Below, piece by piece: positions 48,368-56,032 of a DNA stretch of 64,000 bases. The DNA is from Actinotalea soli (GTDB taxonomy: Bacteria > Actinomycetota > Actinomycetes > Actinomycetales > Cellulomonadaceae). Within the stretch, counting starts at the first letter, position 1. Each line of letters opens with the position of its first letter. Made by a program: the position numbers and the translations under genes. Where the stretch lies: the NCBI RefSeq assembly GCF_017565425.1, contig NZ_JAGEMK010000001.1:248001-312000 (forward strand), read 5' to 3'. The notes beneath the pieces were generated by a model, which saw nothing but the letters and a program-made list of their open reading frames with translations, had not been told where the DNA came from and did not search any database.

Positions 48368-49597
48368 CTAGCCGATGAGCTCGAAGATGTTGAAGATGGG
48401 CAGGTACAGCGCGATGATCATGGTCCCGACGATGCCACCGAGCACGGCGATCATGATGGGCTCGATCATGGCCGTGAGCTGCTCCGTGGTGGCCTCGACC
48501 TCTTGGTCGTAGAAGTCGGCGATCTTGGCCAGCATCGTGTCCAGGGCGCCCGTGTCCTCACCGACGGCCATCATCTGCACCACCATGGCCGGGAAGACGC
48601 TGTGCTGAGACAGGGGACCCGTGAGGGACTCACCGCTGCGCACGGACTCCTGGATGTCCCGGGTGGCGCGCTCGATGACGATGTTGCCGCTCGTCGCCCC
48701 GACGATGTTGAGGGCCTGCAGGATCGGCACACCGGCGTGGATCATGGTGCCGAAGTTGCGGGAGAAACGGGCGACAGCGATCTTCTGGAAGAGCTTGCCG
48801 AAGATCGGTGCTCTCAGCTTCCACGGGTCGACCTTCTCCCGCACGGACTGCTTGTGCTTGTTCTTGCTCCACCAGACCGCGAAGAGCACCAGGCCGACGA
48901 GGATGATCGGACCACCGATCTTCATCCACTCCGACAGCACCACGAGGATCTGGGTGGGCAACGGAAGGGTGCCACCGAGGTTCGCGAACATGTTCGCGAA
49001 GATGGGCACGATGAACAGCAGCATGCCGACCACGGCGAGAATCGCGATGATGAACACGACCACGGGGTAGGTCATCGCGGACTTGACCTTGCCGCGCAGC
49101 TTGACCTCGGACTCGAAGTTCTCCGCGATGGAGACCAGCACCCGGTCGAGGAACCCCCCCACCTCGCCGGCCTTGATCATGTTGACCATGAGCGGCGGGA
49201 AGACCGCAGGGTGCTTCTGCAGCGCCACCGACAGGGCGATCCCGGTCTCGACGTCGCTGCGGACCTGGGCCACCACCTTGGCGAGCGGCTTGCTCTCGGT
49301 CTGGTCCGCGAGGATCGACAGCGCCCGCAGGATCGACAGACCCGAGTCGATCATCGTCGACAGCTGCCGGGACAGGATCGCCAGGTCCTTGAGGGTGATC
49401 CGGTCGGACATGCCCGGGATCTTGATCTCGGTCTGCAGCCCGCCCGTGCTGACCTCGTTGAGGGAGATGGGCGCCATGCCCATGGTGCGCAGACGCGTCA
49501 CCACCGCGGCCTGGCTGCTGGCCTCGATCCGGCCCTTGACGATCTTGCCGCCGTTGTCGCGGACGGCGTACTCGAAGACCTTGGTCTCCGTGGCCAT
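48368..49597 (-). CDS. pilC: Type IV pilus platform protein PilC
   Basis: 409 residues. Inner-membrane platform turned by PilB/PilT. Two T2SSF domains: LKDLAILSRQLSTMIDSGLS (about 75-200) and FSRNFGTMIHAGVPILQALN (about 275-400), with three membrane segments, the last ending MIIALYLPIFNIFELIG. One base after pilT. Confidence 0.95.
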   Translation of the reverse strand: MATETKVFEYAVRDNGGKIVKGRIEASSQAAVVTRLRTMGMAPISLNEVSTGGLQTEIKIPGMSDRITLKDLAILSRQLSTMIDSGLSILRALSILADQTESKPLAKVVAQVRSDVETGIALSVALQKHPAVFPPLMVNMIKAGEVGGFLDRVLVSIAENFESEVKLRGKVKSAMTYPVVVFIIAILAVVGMLLFIVPIFANMFANLGGTLPLPTQILVVLSEWMKIGGPIILVGLVLFAVWWSKNKHKQSVREKVDPWKLRAPIFGKLFQKIAVARFSRNFGTMIHAGVPILQALNIVGATSGNIVIERATRDIQESVRSGESLTGPLSQHSVFPAMVVQMMAVGEDTGALDTMLAKIADFYDQEVEATTEQLTAMIEPIMIAVLGGIVGTMIIALYLPIFNIFELIG

Positions 49598-49598
49598 G

Positions 49599-51260
49599 TC
49601 AGGCTCCCATCCCGGCGTAGCCGGCCGAGGTCGGATCGGCCTGCATGGCCGCGGTCATGCCCTGGCCCACGCTCGAGCTACGGCCCACGAGGCGGTTGAA
49701 GTCCTCCACGTGGTGGCACTTCTCGAGGCCGGCCTCGTAGGTGATCTTGTTCGCACGCACCAGGTCCGCGATGTGCTGATCCATGGTGTGCATGCCGAGC
49801 TTCGCGCCGGCCTGCATCGCCGAGTAGACCTGGTGGGTCTTGCCCTCGCGGATGAGGTTGCGGATCGCGGGGGTCGCGATCATGACCTCGGTGGCGACCG
49901 CCCGCCCTCCCCCGACCCGCTTGCACAGGGTCTGGCAGACGACGCCCTGCAGCGCGCTGGCCAGCTGGGTGCGCACCTGAGACTGCTGGTGGGAGGGGAA
50001 CACGTCGATCACACGGTCGATGGTCTGGGCGGCGTCCTGCGTGTGGAGGGTCGCGAAGACCAGGTGGCCGGTCTCGGCGGCCGTGAGGGCGACCGAGATC
50101 GTCTCCAGGTCACGCATCTCACCGACCATGATGATGTCGGGGTCCTGCCGCAGCACGTGCTTGAGGGCGTTGGCGAAGGACAGGGTGTCCGCCCCGACCT
50201 CACGCTGGTTGATCAGCGACTTCTTGTGGCGGTGCAGGAACTCGATCGGATCCTCGACCGTCATGATGTGGTCGTTGCGGGTCCGGTTGGCGAGGTCGAC
50301 GATGGCCGCCAGGGTCGTCGACTTGCCCGACCCGGTCGGGCCGGTCACGAGGACCAGACCGCGGGGCAGCCCCGCGAAGTTCGCCACCGACGCTGGCACG
50401 CCCAGGGTGTCGAGCGGCTTGATCTCGTACGGGATCATGCGGAACGCCGCGCCGACCGAGTCGCGCTGCTTGTACATGTTGACGCGGAAGCGCGAGACCC
50501 CGCGGACGGCGTACGCGAAGTCGAGCTCGAGGTGCTGCTCGAAGGTCTCGCGCTGCTTCTGGCTCAGGACCGCGTAGAGGCTGCGCTGCAGCGACTCGGC
50601 CAGCAGCACCGGGAAGTCCTCGAGCGGCCGCAGACCGCCGTCGCGCCGGACCATGGGCTGGGCGCCGGAGGTGAGGTGGAGGTCGGACGCCCCCAGGTCG
50701 ATCATCACCCGCAGGGCGTGGTCCAGGTCCAGGTCCCCCTCGTGCACGACCTGGGCGAGGCCGACGCGGGCACTGCGCTCGGGCCCGCGGCCGGCGGCCG
50801 GGGGCCGCGGCGGCGTGCCGGGGGCGGAGGTCGGCCCGGTCGGACCGCCCTGGGACGGGGGGCCACCCGGAGACCTGGTCTGCTGAGTCGCGGGGGCCGT
50901 CTGCTGCTGAGGCGGCCTGGGGGGATGCGCGGCGTAGCCCTGCTGCTGCGTCGGCTGCTGAGGTGCCTGCTGCGCCGATGCCGGCGCGGGGTGGGCGAGC
51001 TGGGAGACACCGGGCTGCTGACCCGCGTGCGCCGCCTGGGCCGCCTGCGCTGCGCGGCGTCCCTGCAGCGGCGCGGCCTGTGGCGCGGCAGCCAGCGGCG
51101 CCGCCGCGGGTGCACCCGCACCCGGGCCGGGCTGGGCTGGATAGGCCGTGGGGAGCTGCGTCGGGGCGAACGGCCGCGCCGGCGCGGGACCGGAGGACGG
51201 GGTCTGCGCGGTCGGCGGGCGCTGGGCCTCGCCGTCCGTCGACGGGTAGTAGTCGTTCAC
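49599..51260 (-). CDS. pilT: Pilus retraction ATPase PilT with long Pro/Gln-rich N-terminal tail
   Basis: 553 residues; PilT is normally about 350-380. Residues 1 to ~175 are low-complexity Pro/Gln/Ala/Gly. The core (about 180-553) has ASDLHLTSGAQPMVRRDG, Walker A VTGPTGSGKSTTLAAIVD, EDPIEFLHRHKKSLINQREVG split by the Asp box, Walker B DIIMVGEMRDLETI, a His box, and the C-terminal AIRNLIREGK signature that marks PilT. GTG start with GGAGG eight bases upstream. Followed by pilC. Confidence 0.93.
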   Translation of the reverse strand: MNDYYPSTDGEAQRPPTAQTPSSGPAPARPFAPTQLPTAYPAQPGPGAGAPAAAPLAAAPQAAPLQGRRAAQAAQAAHAGQQPGVSQLAHPAPASAQQAPQQPTQQQGYAAHPPRPPQQQTAPATQQTRSPGGPPSQGGPTGPTSAPGTPPRPPAAGRGPERSARVGLAQVVHEGDLDLDHALRVMIDLGASDLHLTSGAQPMVRRDGGLRPLEDFPVLLAESLQRSLYAVLSQKQRETFEQHLELDFAYAVRGVSRFRVNMYKQRDSVGAAFRMIPYEIKPLDTLGVPASVANFAGLPRGLVLVTGPTGSGKSTTLAAIVDLANRTRNDHIMTVEDPIEFLHRHKKSLINQREVGADTLSFANALKHVLRQDPDIIMVGEMRDLETISVALTAAETGHLVFATLHTQDAAQTIDRVIDVFPSHQQSQVRTQLASALQGVVCQTLCKRVGGGRAVATEVMIATPAIRNLIREGKTHQVYSAMQAGAKLGMHTMDQHIADLVRANKITYEAGLEKCHHVEDFNRLVGRSSSVGQGMTAAMQADPTSAGYAGMGA

Positions 51261-51307
51261 AGCACTGGCCTCCGGTCGCGGCGCTCCAGCACAGAGCGCT
51301 CCGTCGT

Positions 51308-51338
51308 CTTATCGACCATGGGCCCGGTCCTCTTGAGG
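51308..51338 (-). promoter_or_regulatory. FliA/WhiG-like promoter of pilTC
   Basis: CCTCAAG and CGATAAG on the minus strand, 17 bases apart, about 47 bases before pilT. Identical boxes and spacing to the pilM promoter, while the spacer sequence differs. Confidence 0.6.
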
Positions 51339-51387
51339 AGAAGAACGGACTGATCCACGGCTCGTCCTGGTCGGTGCGTCCGTCGCG

Positions 51388-53061
51388 TCAGGCGACGACG
51401 CGCAGGATCTCCTCCACGGAGGTGTCGCCGAGCAGCACCTTGGTCCAGCCGTCGTCGCGCAGCGAGATCATGCCCTGCTCGCGTGCGGTGCGGGAGATGT
51501 CCGCCGCCGAGGAGTGCGCCACGGCATGGCGCTCGATGTCCTCGGTCACGCGCATCACCTCGTGCACCGCCAGCCGACCGCGGTAGCCCGTGCCTGAGCA
51601 CGAGGAGCACCCGTGAGGACGGTGCAACGTGGGGATCTCCTCACCGGGGCTCCACGGGAAGCGCGCAGCGATGAGCTCGACCTCGCTCGGTACGTACGGC
51701 TCCTTGCACTTCTTGCAGAGTCGCCTGGCGAGGCGCTGGGCGACCACGCAGTCGAGCGCCGACCCGACGAGGAAGGGCTCGATGCCCATCTCGACGAGCC
51801 GGGTGACGGCGCTGGGTGCGTCGTTGGTGTGCAGGGTCGAGAGCACGAGGTGGCCCGTGAGGGCGGCCTCGATCGCGATCTGAGCTGTCTCGTGGTCACG
51901 GATCTCACCGAGGAGGACCACGTCCGGGTCCGACCGCAGGATCGACCTCAGCGCCCCCGAGAAGGTCAGTCCTGCCTTGGGGTTGACCTGGACCTGATTG
52001 ATGCCCGGGAGGCGGTACTCGACCGGGTCCTCGACCGTGATGACGTTGATCTCGGGGCGGGACACCGCGTTGAGGGTCGCGTACAGGGTGGTCGACTTGC
52101 CCGAGCCCGTCGGGCCCGTCACGAGGATCATCCCGTAGGGCTTGCTGTACGACTCGGAGTACGTCTCGAGGTTGTCCTCGAGGAAGGAGAGGTCCCGCAG
52201 GTCCAGGCTCGCGGTGGAGTTGTCGAGGATTCTCATGACGACCTTCTCGCCCCACACCGTCGGCAGGGTCGCCACGCGCAGGTCGATCTTGCGGCCGTTG
52301 TGCGTGACCGACATGCGGCCGTCCTGGGGCTTGCGGCGCTCGGCGATGTCGATGTCGCTCATGATCTTCAGCCGGGAGATCACGCCGCCCTGGATCTGCT
52401 TGGGTGAGCGCTGCATCTCGTGCAGCACGCCATCGATCCGGTACCGGACCCGCAGGTCGTTCTCGGCGGGCTCGATGTGGATGTCCGAGGCTCGGTCCTG
52501 GATGGCCTGCGTCACGAGCAGGTTGACGAACCGCACGATGGGGGCGTCGTCGTCTCCGTGATCGCTCAGGCCCGACAGGTCGTCGAGGGGCTGAGGCTCA
52601 CTGCTCTCGAAAGCAGAGGTCAGGTCGTCGATCTCGTCGTCCGCGCGGCAGTACCGGTCGATGGCCTGGATCACGTCGTCGTGGGTCGCGATCACGGGGT
52701 GGACAGGGACCCCGGCCGCGGTGCGGATGTCGTCGACCGCCAGGACGTTCCCCGGGTCGGCCATCGCGAGGATGAGGTGCCCGTCCAGCAGGGAGACCGG
52801 CAGCACCGTGTACCGCCGGCACATCGATCCGGGCACGAGGGACACCGCGTTGCGGTCCACCGGGTACTCGGCGAGCTCGACGAAGTCCATGCCGACCTGG
52901 GAGGCGAGCGCCTGAACGAGCTGGGACTCGCTGAGCATCCCGATCTCGACCAGGACACGCCCGAGGGACTCCCCGCGCTCGGCCTGCTCGTCCAGGGCCG
53001 CCATGAGCTGGCCCTCGGTCACGAAGCCTTGGTCGAGCAGGATGTCACCGAGGTGCTTCAC
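51388..53061 (-). CDS. pilB: Type IV pilus extension ATPase PilB
   Basis: 557 residues. N-terminal GspE/T2SSE-N domain (about 1-130, KHLGDILLDQGFVTEGQL), then the ATPase: DIHIEPAENDLRVRYRIDG, Walker A GPTGSGKSTTLYATL near 315, Walker B VVLLGEIRDHETAQ, and a tetracysteine zinc site (CKKCKEPY near 450, CSSCSGTGYRGR near 487). GTG 53061 has GAAGGA five bases upstream and starts at the family's usual position; a few more codons are open upstream. First gene of the cluster. Confidence 0.94.
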   Translation of the reverse strand: MKHLGDILLDQGFVTEGQLMAALDEQAERGESLGRVLVEIGMLSESQLVQALASQVGMDFVELAEYPVDRNAVSLVPGSMCRRYTVLPVSLLDGHLILAMADPGNVLAVDDIRTAAGVPVHPVIATHDDVIQAIDRYCRADDEIDDLTSAFESSEPQPLDDLSGLSDHGDDDAPIVRFVNLLVTQAIQDRASDIHIEPAENDLRVRYRIDGVLHEMQRSPKQIQGGVISRLKIMSDIDIAERRKPQDGRMSVTHNGRKIDLRVATLPTVWGEKVVMRILDNSTASLDLRDLSFLEDNLETYSESYSKPYGMILVTGPTGSGKSTTLYATLNAVSRPEINVITVEDPVEYRLPGINQVQVNPKAGLTFSGALRSILRSDPDVVLLGEIRDHETAQIAIEAALTGHLVLSTLHTNDAPSAVTRLVEMGIEPFLVGSALDCVVAQRLARRLCKKCKEPYVPSEVELIAARFPWSPGEEIPTLHRPHGCSSCSGTGYRGRLAVHEVMRVTEDIERHAVAHSSAADISRTAREQGMISLRDDGWTKVLLGDTSVEEILRVVA

Positions 53062-53128
53062 GGAAGTCCTTCCCCAGGGCCGTGCCGCCACTCCCTCCGG
53101 GGGTAGGGGGGCCGCATGTGTCAGACCA

Positions 53129-53159
53129 CCTATCGGCAGGACAGGCCCTGGTCTAAAGG
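53129..53159 (-). promoter_or_regulatory. FliA/WhiG-like promoter of pilB
   Basis: CCTTTAG and CGATAGG on the minus strand, 17 bases apart (GCCGATAG extended), about 68 bases before pilB and after aroE. Two mismatches in the -35 relative to the pilM/pilT copies. Confidence 0.5.
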
Positions 53160-53248
53160 ACTCGTCGGGCCCTCTTCCCTCGGCACCCCTGCTCCCCGGG
53201 CGCGTTCGTCAGCCCTCGTCGCGGACCACGAGCCCCGACGGGAGCGCC

Positions 53249-54178
53249 TCACGCCAGGGCCACGCCCAGCGCCGCGTCCATGGCCCCGACCGGCGCCGGG
53301 CGCCCGGTCATGAGCCGCACCTGCTCGGTCGCCTGGTGCAGGAGCATGCGCTCCCCGCCCACAACCGTGCCGCCGGCGGCCTGCCACGCGGCACCCAGGG
53401 CCGTCGGGCGCGGGTCGTAGGCGCAGTCGAGCAGCACCCCGAGCCGGTCCTGGGCGCCGTCCTCCGGGACGTCGGCCTCGCGGCCCTGCTCCCCCAGCTC
53501 CGAGGCGATCTCGTCCGCGGCCCGGGGCGGGAGGGTCGAGACCACGACGTCGGCCGTCCGCATCGCGGTCAGCAGCCGGTCCCAGGGCTCGAGGGTGAGG
53601 AACTGCGGCTCGACGCCCATGCGGTGGGCCGCGCGCATGGCGGCCCCGGCTCGCGCCATCGAGCGCACGTGCACCTGGGCCGTGGTGCAGCCGAGCTGGG
53701 CGAGGGCGGCCAGGGTCGAGGCCGCCGTCGCCCCGGCGCCGATGACCACCGCGGATCGCACCGGACCGGAGTCCCCGCGGGTCACGCGCCCCTCGCTGAG
53801 GGCTGCGACCAGCCCGTGCACGTCGGTGTTGGCCCCGACGAGGACCGGACGGTCCCCGGCCCCGGCCTGCACGAGCACCGTGTTGACCGCCCCGACCACC
53901 TCGGCGAGCGGCTCGACGTGGTCGAGCAGCCCGAGGACCGTCTTCTTGAGCGGCATCGTCAGGCTCAGCCCCGCCCAGGAGCGGTCCAGGTCCGCGAGGA
54001 CCGTCGGCAGGGCCTCCTCGGTGACGTCGAGCCGGTCGTACCGCCAGCCCTCGAGCCCCAGGGCCGCGTAGGCGGCACCGTGCAGCACCGGGGAGAGCGA
54101 GTGCGTGACGGGATGCCCCAGCACCGCGGCTCGCCGCCCCCGGGGCGTCGGGCTGGCGTCGACCGCTCGGTCCGTCAC
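53249..54178 (-). CDS. aroE: Shikimate dehydrogenase
   Basis: 309 residues, GTG start overlapping the mltG stop (GTGA). NADPH reduction of dehydroshikimate. Seen: VLGHPVTHSLSPVLHGAAY (SxS), SLTMPLKKTV with catalytic Lys, VGAVNTV, VGANTDVHG (Asp) and VVIGAGATAASTLAAL. Longer than the 270-residue norm, mainly from a loop with EQGREADVPEDGAQDR. Separated from aroCKB by the T4P cluster. Confidence 0.93.
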   Translation of the reverse strand: MTDRAVDASPTPRGRRAAVLGHPVTHSLSPVLHGAAYAALGLEGWRYDRLDVTEEALPTVLADLDRSWAGLSLTMPLKKTVLGLLDHVEPLAEVVGAVNTVLVQAGAGDRPVLVGANTDVHGLVAALSEGRVTRGDSGPVRSAVVIGAGATAASTLAALAQLGCTTAQVHVRSMARAGAAMRAAHRMGVEPQFLTLEPWDRLLTAMRTADVVVSTLPPRAADEIASELGEQGREADVPEDGAQDRLGVLLDCAYDPRPTALGAAWQAAGGTVVGGERMLLHQATEQVRLMTGRPAPVGAMDAALGVALA

Positions 54179-55335
54179 CCCTGCTCGGCCTGCCACTGCC
54201 GCAGCTCGGCCACGTTCCGCTGGTGCTCCTCGTAGGTCTCGGCGAACTTGGTCTCACCGGTGTCCAGGTTGACCGTCGCCCAGAAGATCCACGGGCCGTC
54301 CGCGGGTGAGAGCACCGCGTCGATCGAGGCCTCGCCCGGGGAGGCGATGGGCGTGGGCGGGAGCCCGCTGTGCGCATACGTGTTGTAGGGGTTGTCCGTC
54401 GCGTCCGAGCTGATGTCGGCCGAGGTGAGCTCGGTCCCGGACTTGTTCAGGCCGTACGCGACCGCCGCGTCGATCTGCAGCGGCATCTCGCGGTCGAGGC
54501 GGTTCTCGATCGCCCGAGCCATCTGCGGGCTGGCCTCGGCGTTGGGCGACTCGCGCTCGACCAGGGACGCCTTGGTCAGGACAGCCTGCCGGTCGCCCTC
54601 GGGGACCTCGCGCTCGTCGAGCACCCGGACGGTCTGCCTGACCATCGCGGCGATCATCTCGACGGGCTCCGTGCCCGGCTCGTAGGTGTAGGTCAGGGGG
54701 AACAGCCACCCCTCGTAGCTGCCGCCGGCCGCATCGGGCAGGCCGGTCGCCGCGGTGTCCTCGAGGGCCGTCTCGAAGTCCTCGACGCTCACCCCGGTGA
54801 CCGAGGACAGGCGCTCCAGGATCTGGTCGACCCGCTGGCCCTCGGGGATGGTCACCTGGGTCTGGACGCGGTTCTCGGCGTTGAGCAAGGCGGTGACCGC
54901 GTCGGCCGCGGGCATCTCCAGCAGCAGCCGGTACGTGCCGGGCTGGATCCCCGCGGCGTCGGGATTGGCCGCGAAGGCACTGGTGAAGGCGCCCGTGCTG
55001 GCCACGACCCCGGCCTCCTCGAGGGCCGTCGCCATCTGGACCCCGGTCGCCCCGGCGGGGATGGAGACCTCGGCGCTGCCGTGGCCCGGTCCGGCGTAGT
55101 CGGTGATCTCCTGCTCGCCACCGCGCAGGTCGGTGATGACCGGCAGGGCGTACTCGACCACGGCGTAGGCGGCCCCACCCAGCAGGCCGAGGGAGACCAC
55201 CAGCGCGATCACGTTGCGCACCCGGCGCTTGCGACGCTTGCGGGCTCGCTCCTCACGGCTCGCGCGTCGGTCCGAGCGGCGGCTGGGCCCCGAGGCCTCG
55301 GGCCTGATCACCTCGTCGAGGAACACGTCGTTCAC
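54175..55335 (-). CDS. mltG: Endolytic murein transglycosylase MltG
   Basis: 386 residues, GTG start with AGGAGG seven bases upstream. Membrane-anchored enzyme that ends nascent glycan chains. A basic cytoplasmic tail, one membrane helix (about 43-66), a LysM-like region, and the YceG domain with TKASLVERESPNAEASPQMA (catalytic Glu), EMPLQIDAAVAYGL and NPYNTYAHSGLPPTPIASPG. Confidence 0.94.
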   Translation of the reverse strand: MNDVFLDEVIRPEASGPSRRSDRRASREERARKRRKRRVRNVIALVVSLGLLGGAAYAVVEYALPVITDLRGGEQEITDYAGPGHGSAEVSIPAGATGVQMATALEEAGVVASTGAFTSAFAANPDAAGIQPGTYRLLLEMPAADAVTALLNAENRVQTQVTIPEGQRVDQILERLSSVTGVSVEDFETALEDTAATGLPDAAGGSYEGWLFPLTYTYEPGTEPVEMIAAMVRQTVRVLDEREVPEGDRQAVLTKASLVERESPNAEASPQMARAIENRLDREMPLQIDAAVAYGLNKSGTELTSADISSDATDNPYNTYAHSGLPPTPIASPGEASIDAVLSPADGPWIFWATVNLDTGETKFAETYEEHQRNVAELRQWQAEQG

Positions 55336-55428
55336 AGCCCAGCCTCCTGTCGCGCGACTCCCGGCCAGCGTGCCATCGCTCGGTCCTCCCGTACGTCCGT
55401 GTCTACCTGCGCGCCCCCGCAGTGCTCT

Positions 55429-55457
55429 GGCCAGACGGGCCCGTGCCCGTCCTGGCC
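55429..55457 (-). terminator. Hairpin after ruvX
   Basis: GGCCA/TGGCC and GACGGGC/GCCCGTC stems with one bulged base and a 4-base loop, between the ruvX stop and mltG. No T tract. Confidence 0.5.
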
Positions 55458-55468
55458 GGTGTCCAGCC

Positions 55469-56032
55469 CTACGTCCCCGACCGCGCCGGGGCCCCCTCGG
55501 AGGGTGGGTCGCTGGTGACCAGCTCCCCGCTCCGTGCCCCCGTCGTACGTTCCGCATCCATCGCTGACTGCAGGATCACCACCGCGGCCGCCTGGTCGAC
55601 GACCGCACGGTGGCGACGCCCGGACCTTCCGGCCGCATGCAGCGCCTGATGGGCGGAGACCGTGCTCAACCGCTCGTCCACCAGCCGCACCGGCACCGGT
55701 GCGACGGCGTGCGCCAGCACCCCAGCGTACGTGCGCGCCGCCTGGGATGCCGAACCCTCGGCCCCAGACAGGTGCCTCGGCAGACCGACATACACCACGG
55801 CGGCACTCCGCTCCCGCACGATCGCCGCGACCTGCAGGACGTCGGTGGAGGCAGGTCCGGGCTCGCCCTCGCCGCGTCGGACGGTCTCGACGGGCGTCGC
55901 GACGAGTCCGTCGGGGTCGCTCGCCGCGACACCCACCCGGACCGAGCCGACGTCGACGCCGACCCGGACACCCCGCCCGACACCGACCTGTCCCGGCCCG
56001 TTCCCCGACTCCCTGACGTCCACCGGGCTCAC
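55469..56032 (-). CDS. ruvX: RuvX / YqgF Holliday-junction resolvase-like protein
   Basis: 187 residues, GTG start overlapping the alaS stop (GTGA). RNase H-like fold, proposed to act on 16S rRNA 5' maturation or recombination intermediates. Seen: VRVGVDVGSVRVGVAASDPD, VVYVGLPRHLSGAEG, VRLVDERLSTVSAHQAL and VVDQAAAVVILQ. The tail after residue 160 is longer than usual. Confidence 0.92.
   Translation of the reverse strand: MSPVDVRESGNGPGQVGVGRGVRVGVDVGSVRVGVAASDPDGLVATPVETVRRGEGEPGPASTDVLQVAAIVRERSAAVVYVGLPRHLSGAEGSASQAARTYAGVLAHAVAPVPVRLVDERLSTVSAHQALHAAGRSGRRHRAVVDQAAAVVILQSAMDAERTTGARSGELVTSDPPSEGAPARSGT

Noticed and set aside
49083-51353. A 756-residue open frame on the plus strand opposite pilT/pilC
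   Set aside because: The minus strand encodes clear PilT and PilC motifs; the plus frame is Gly/Arg/Asp-rich and has no domain.
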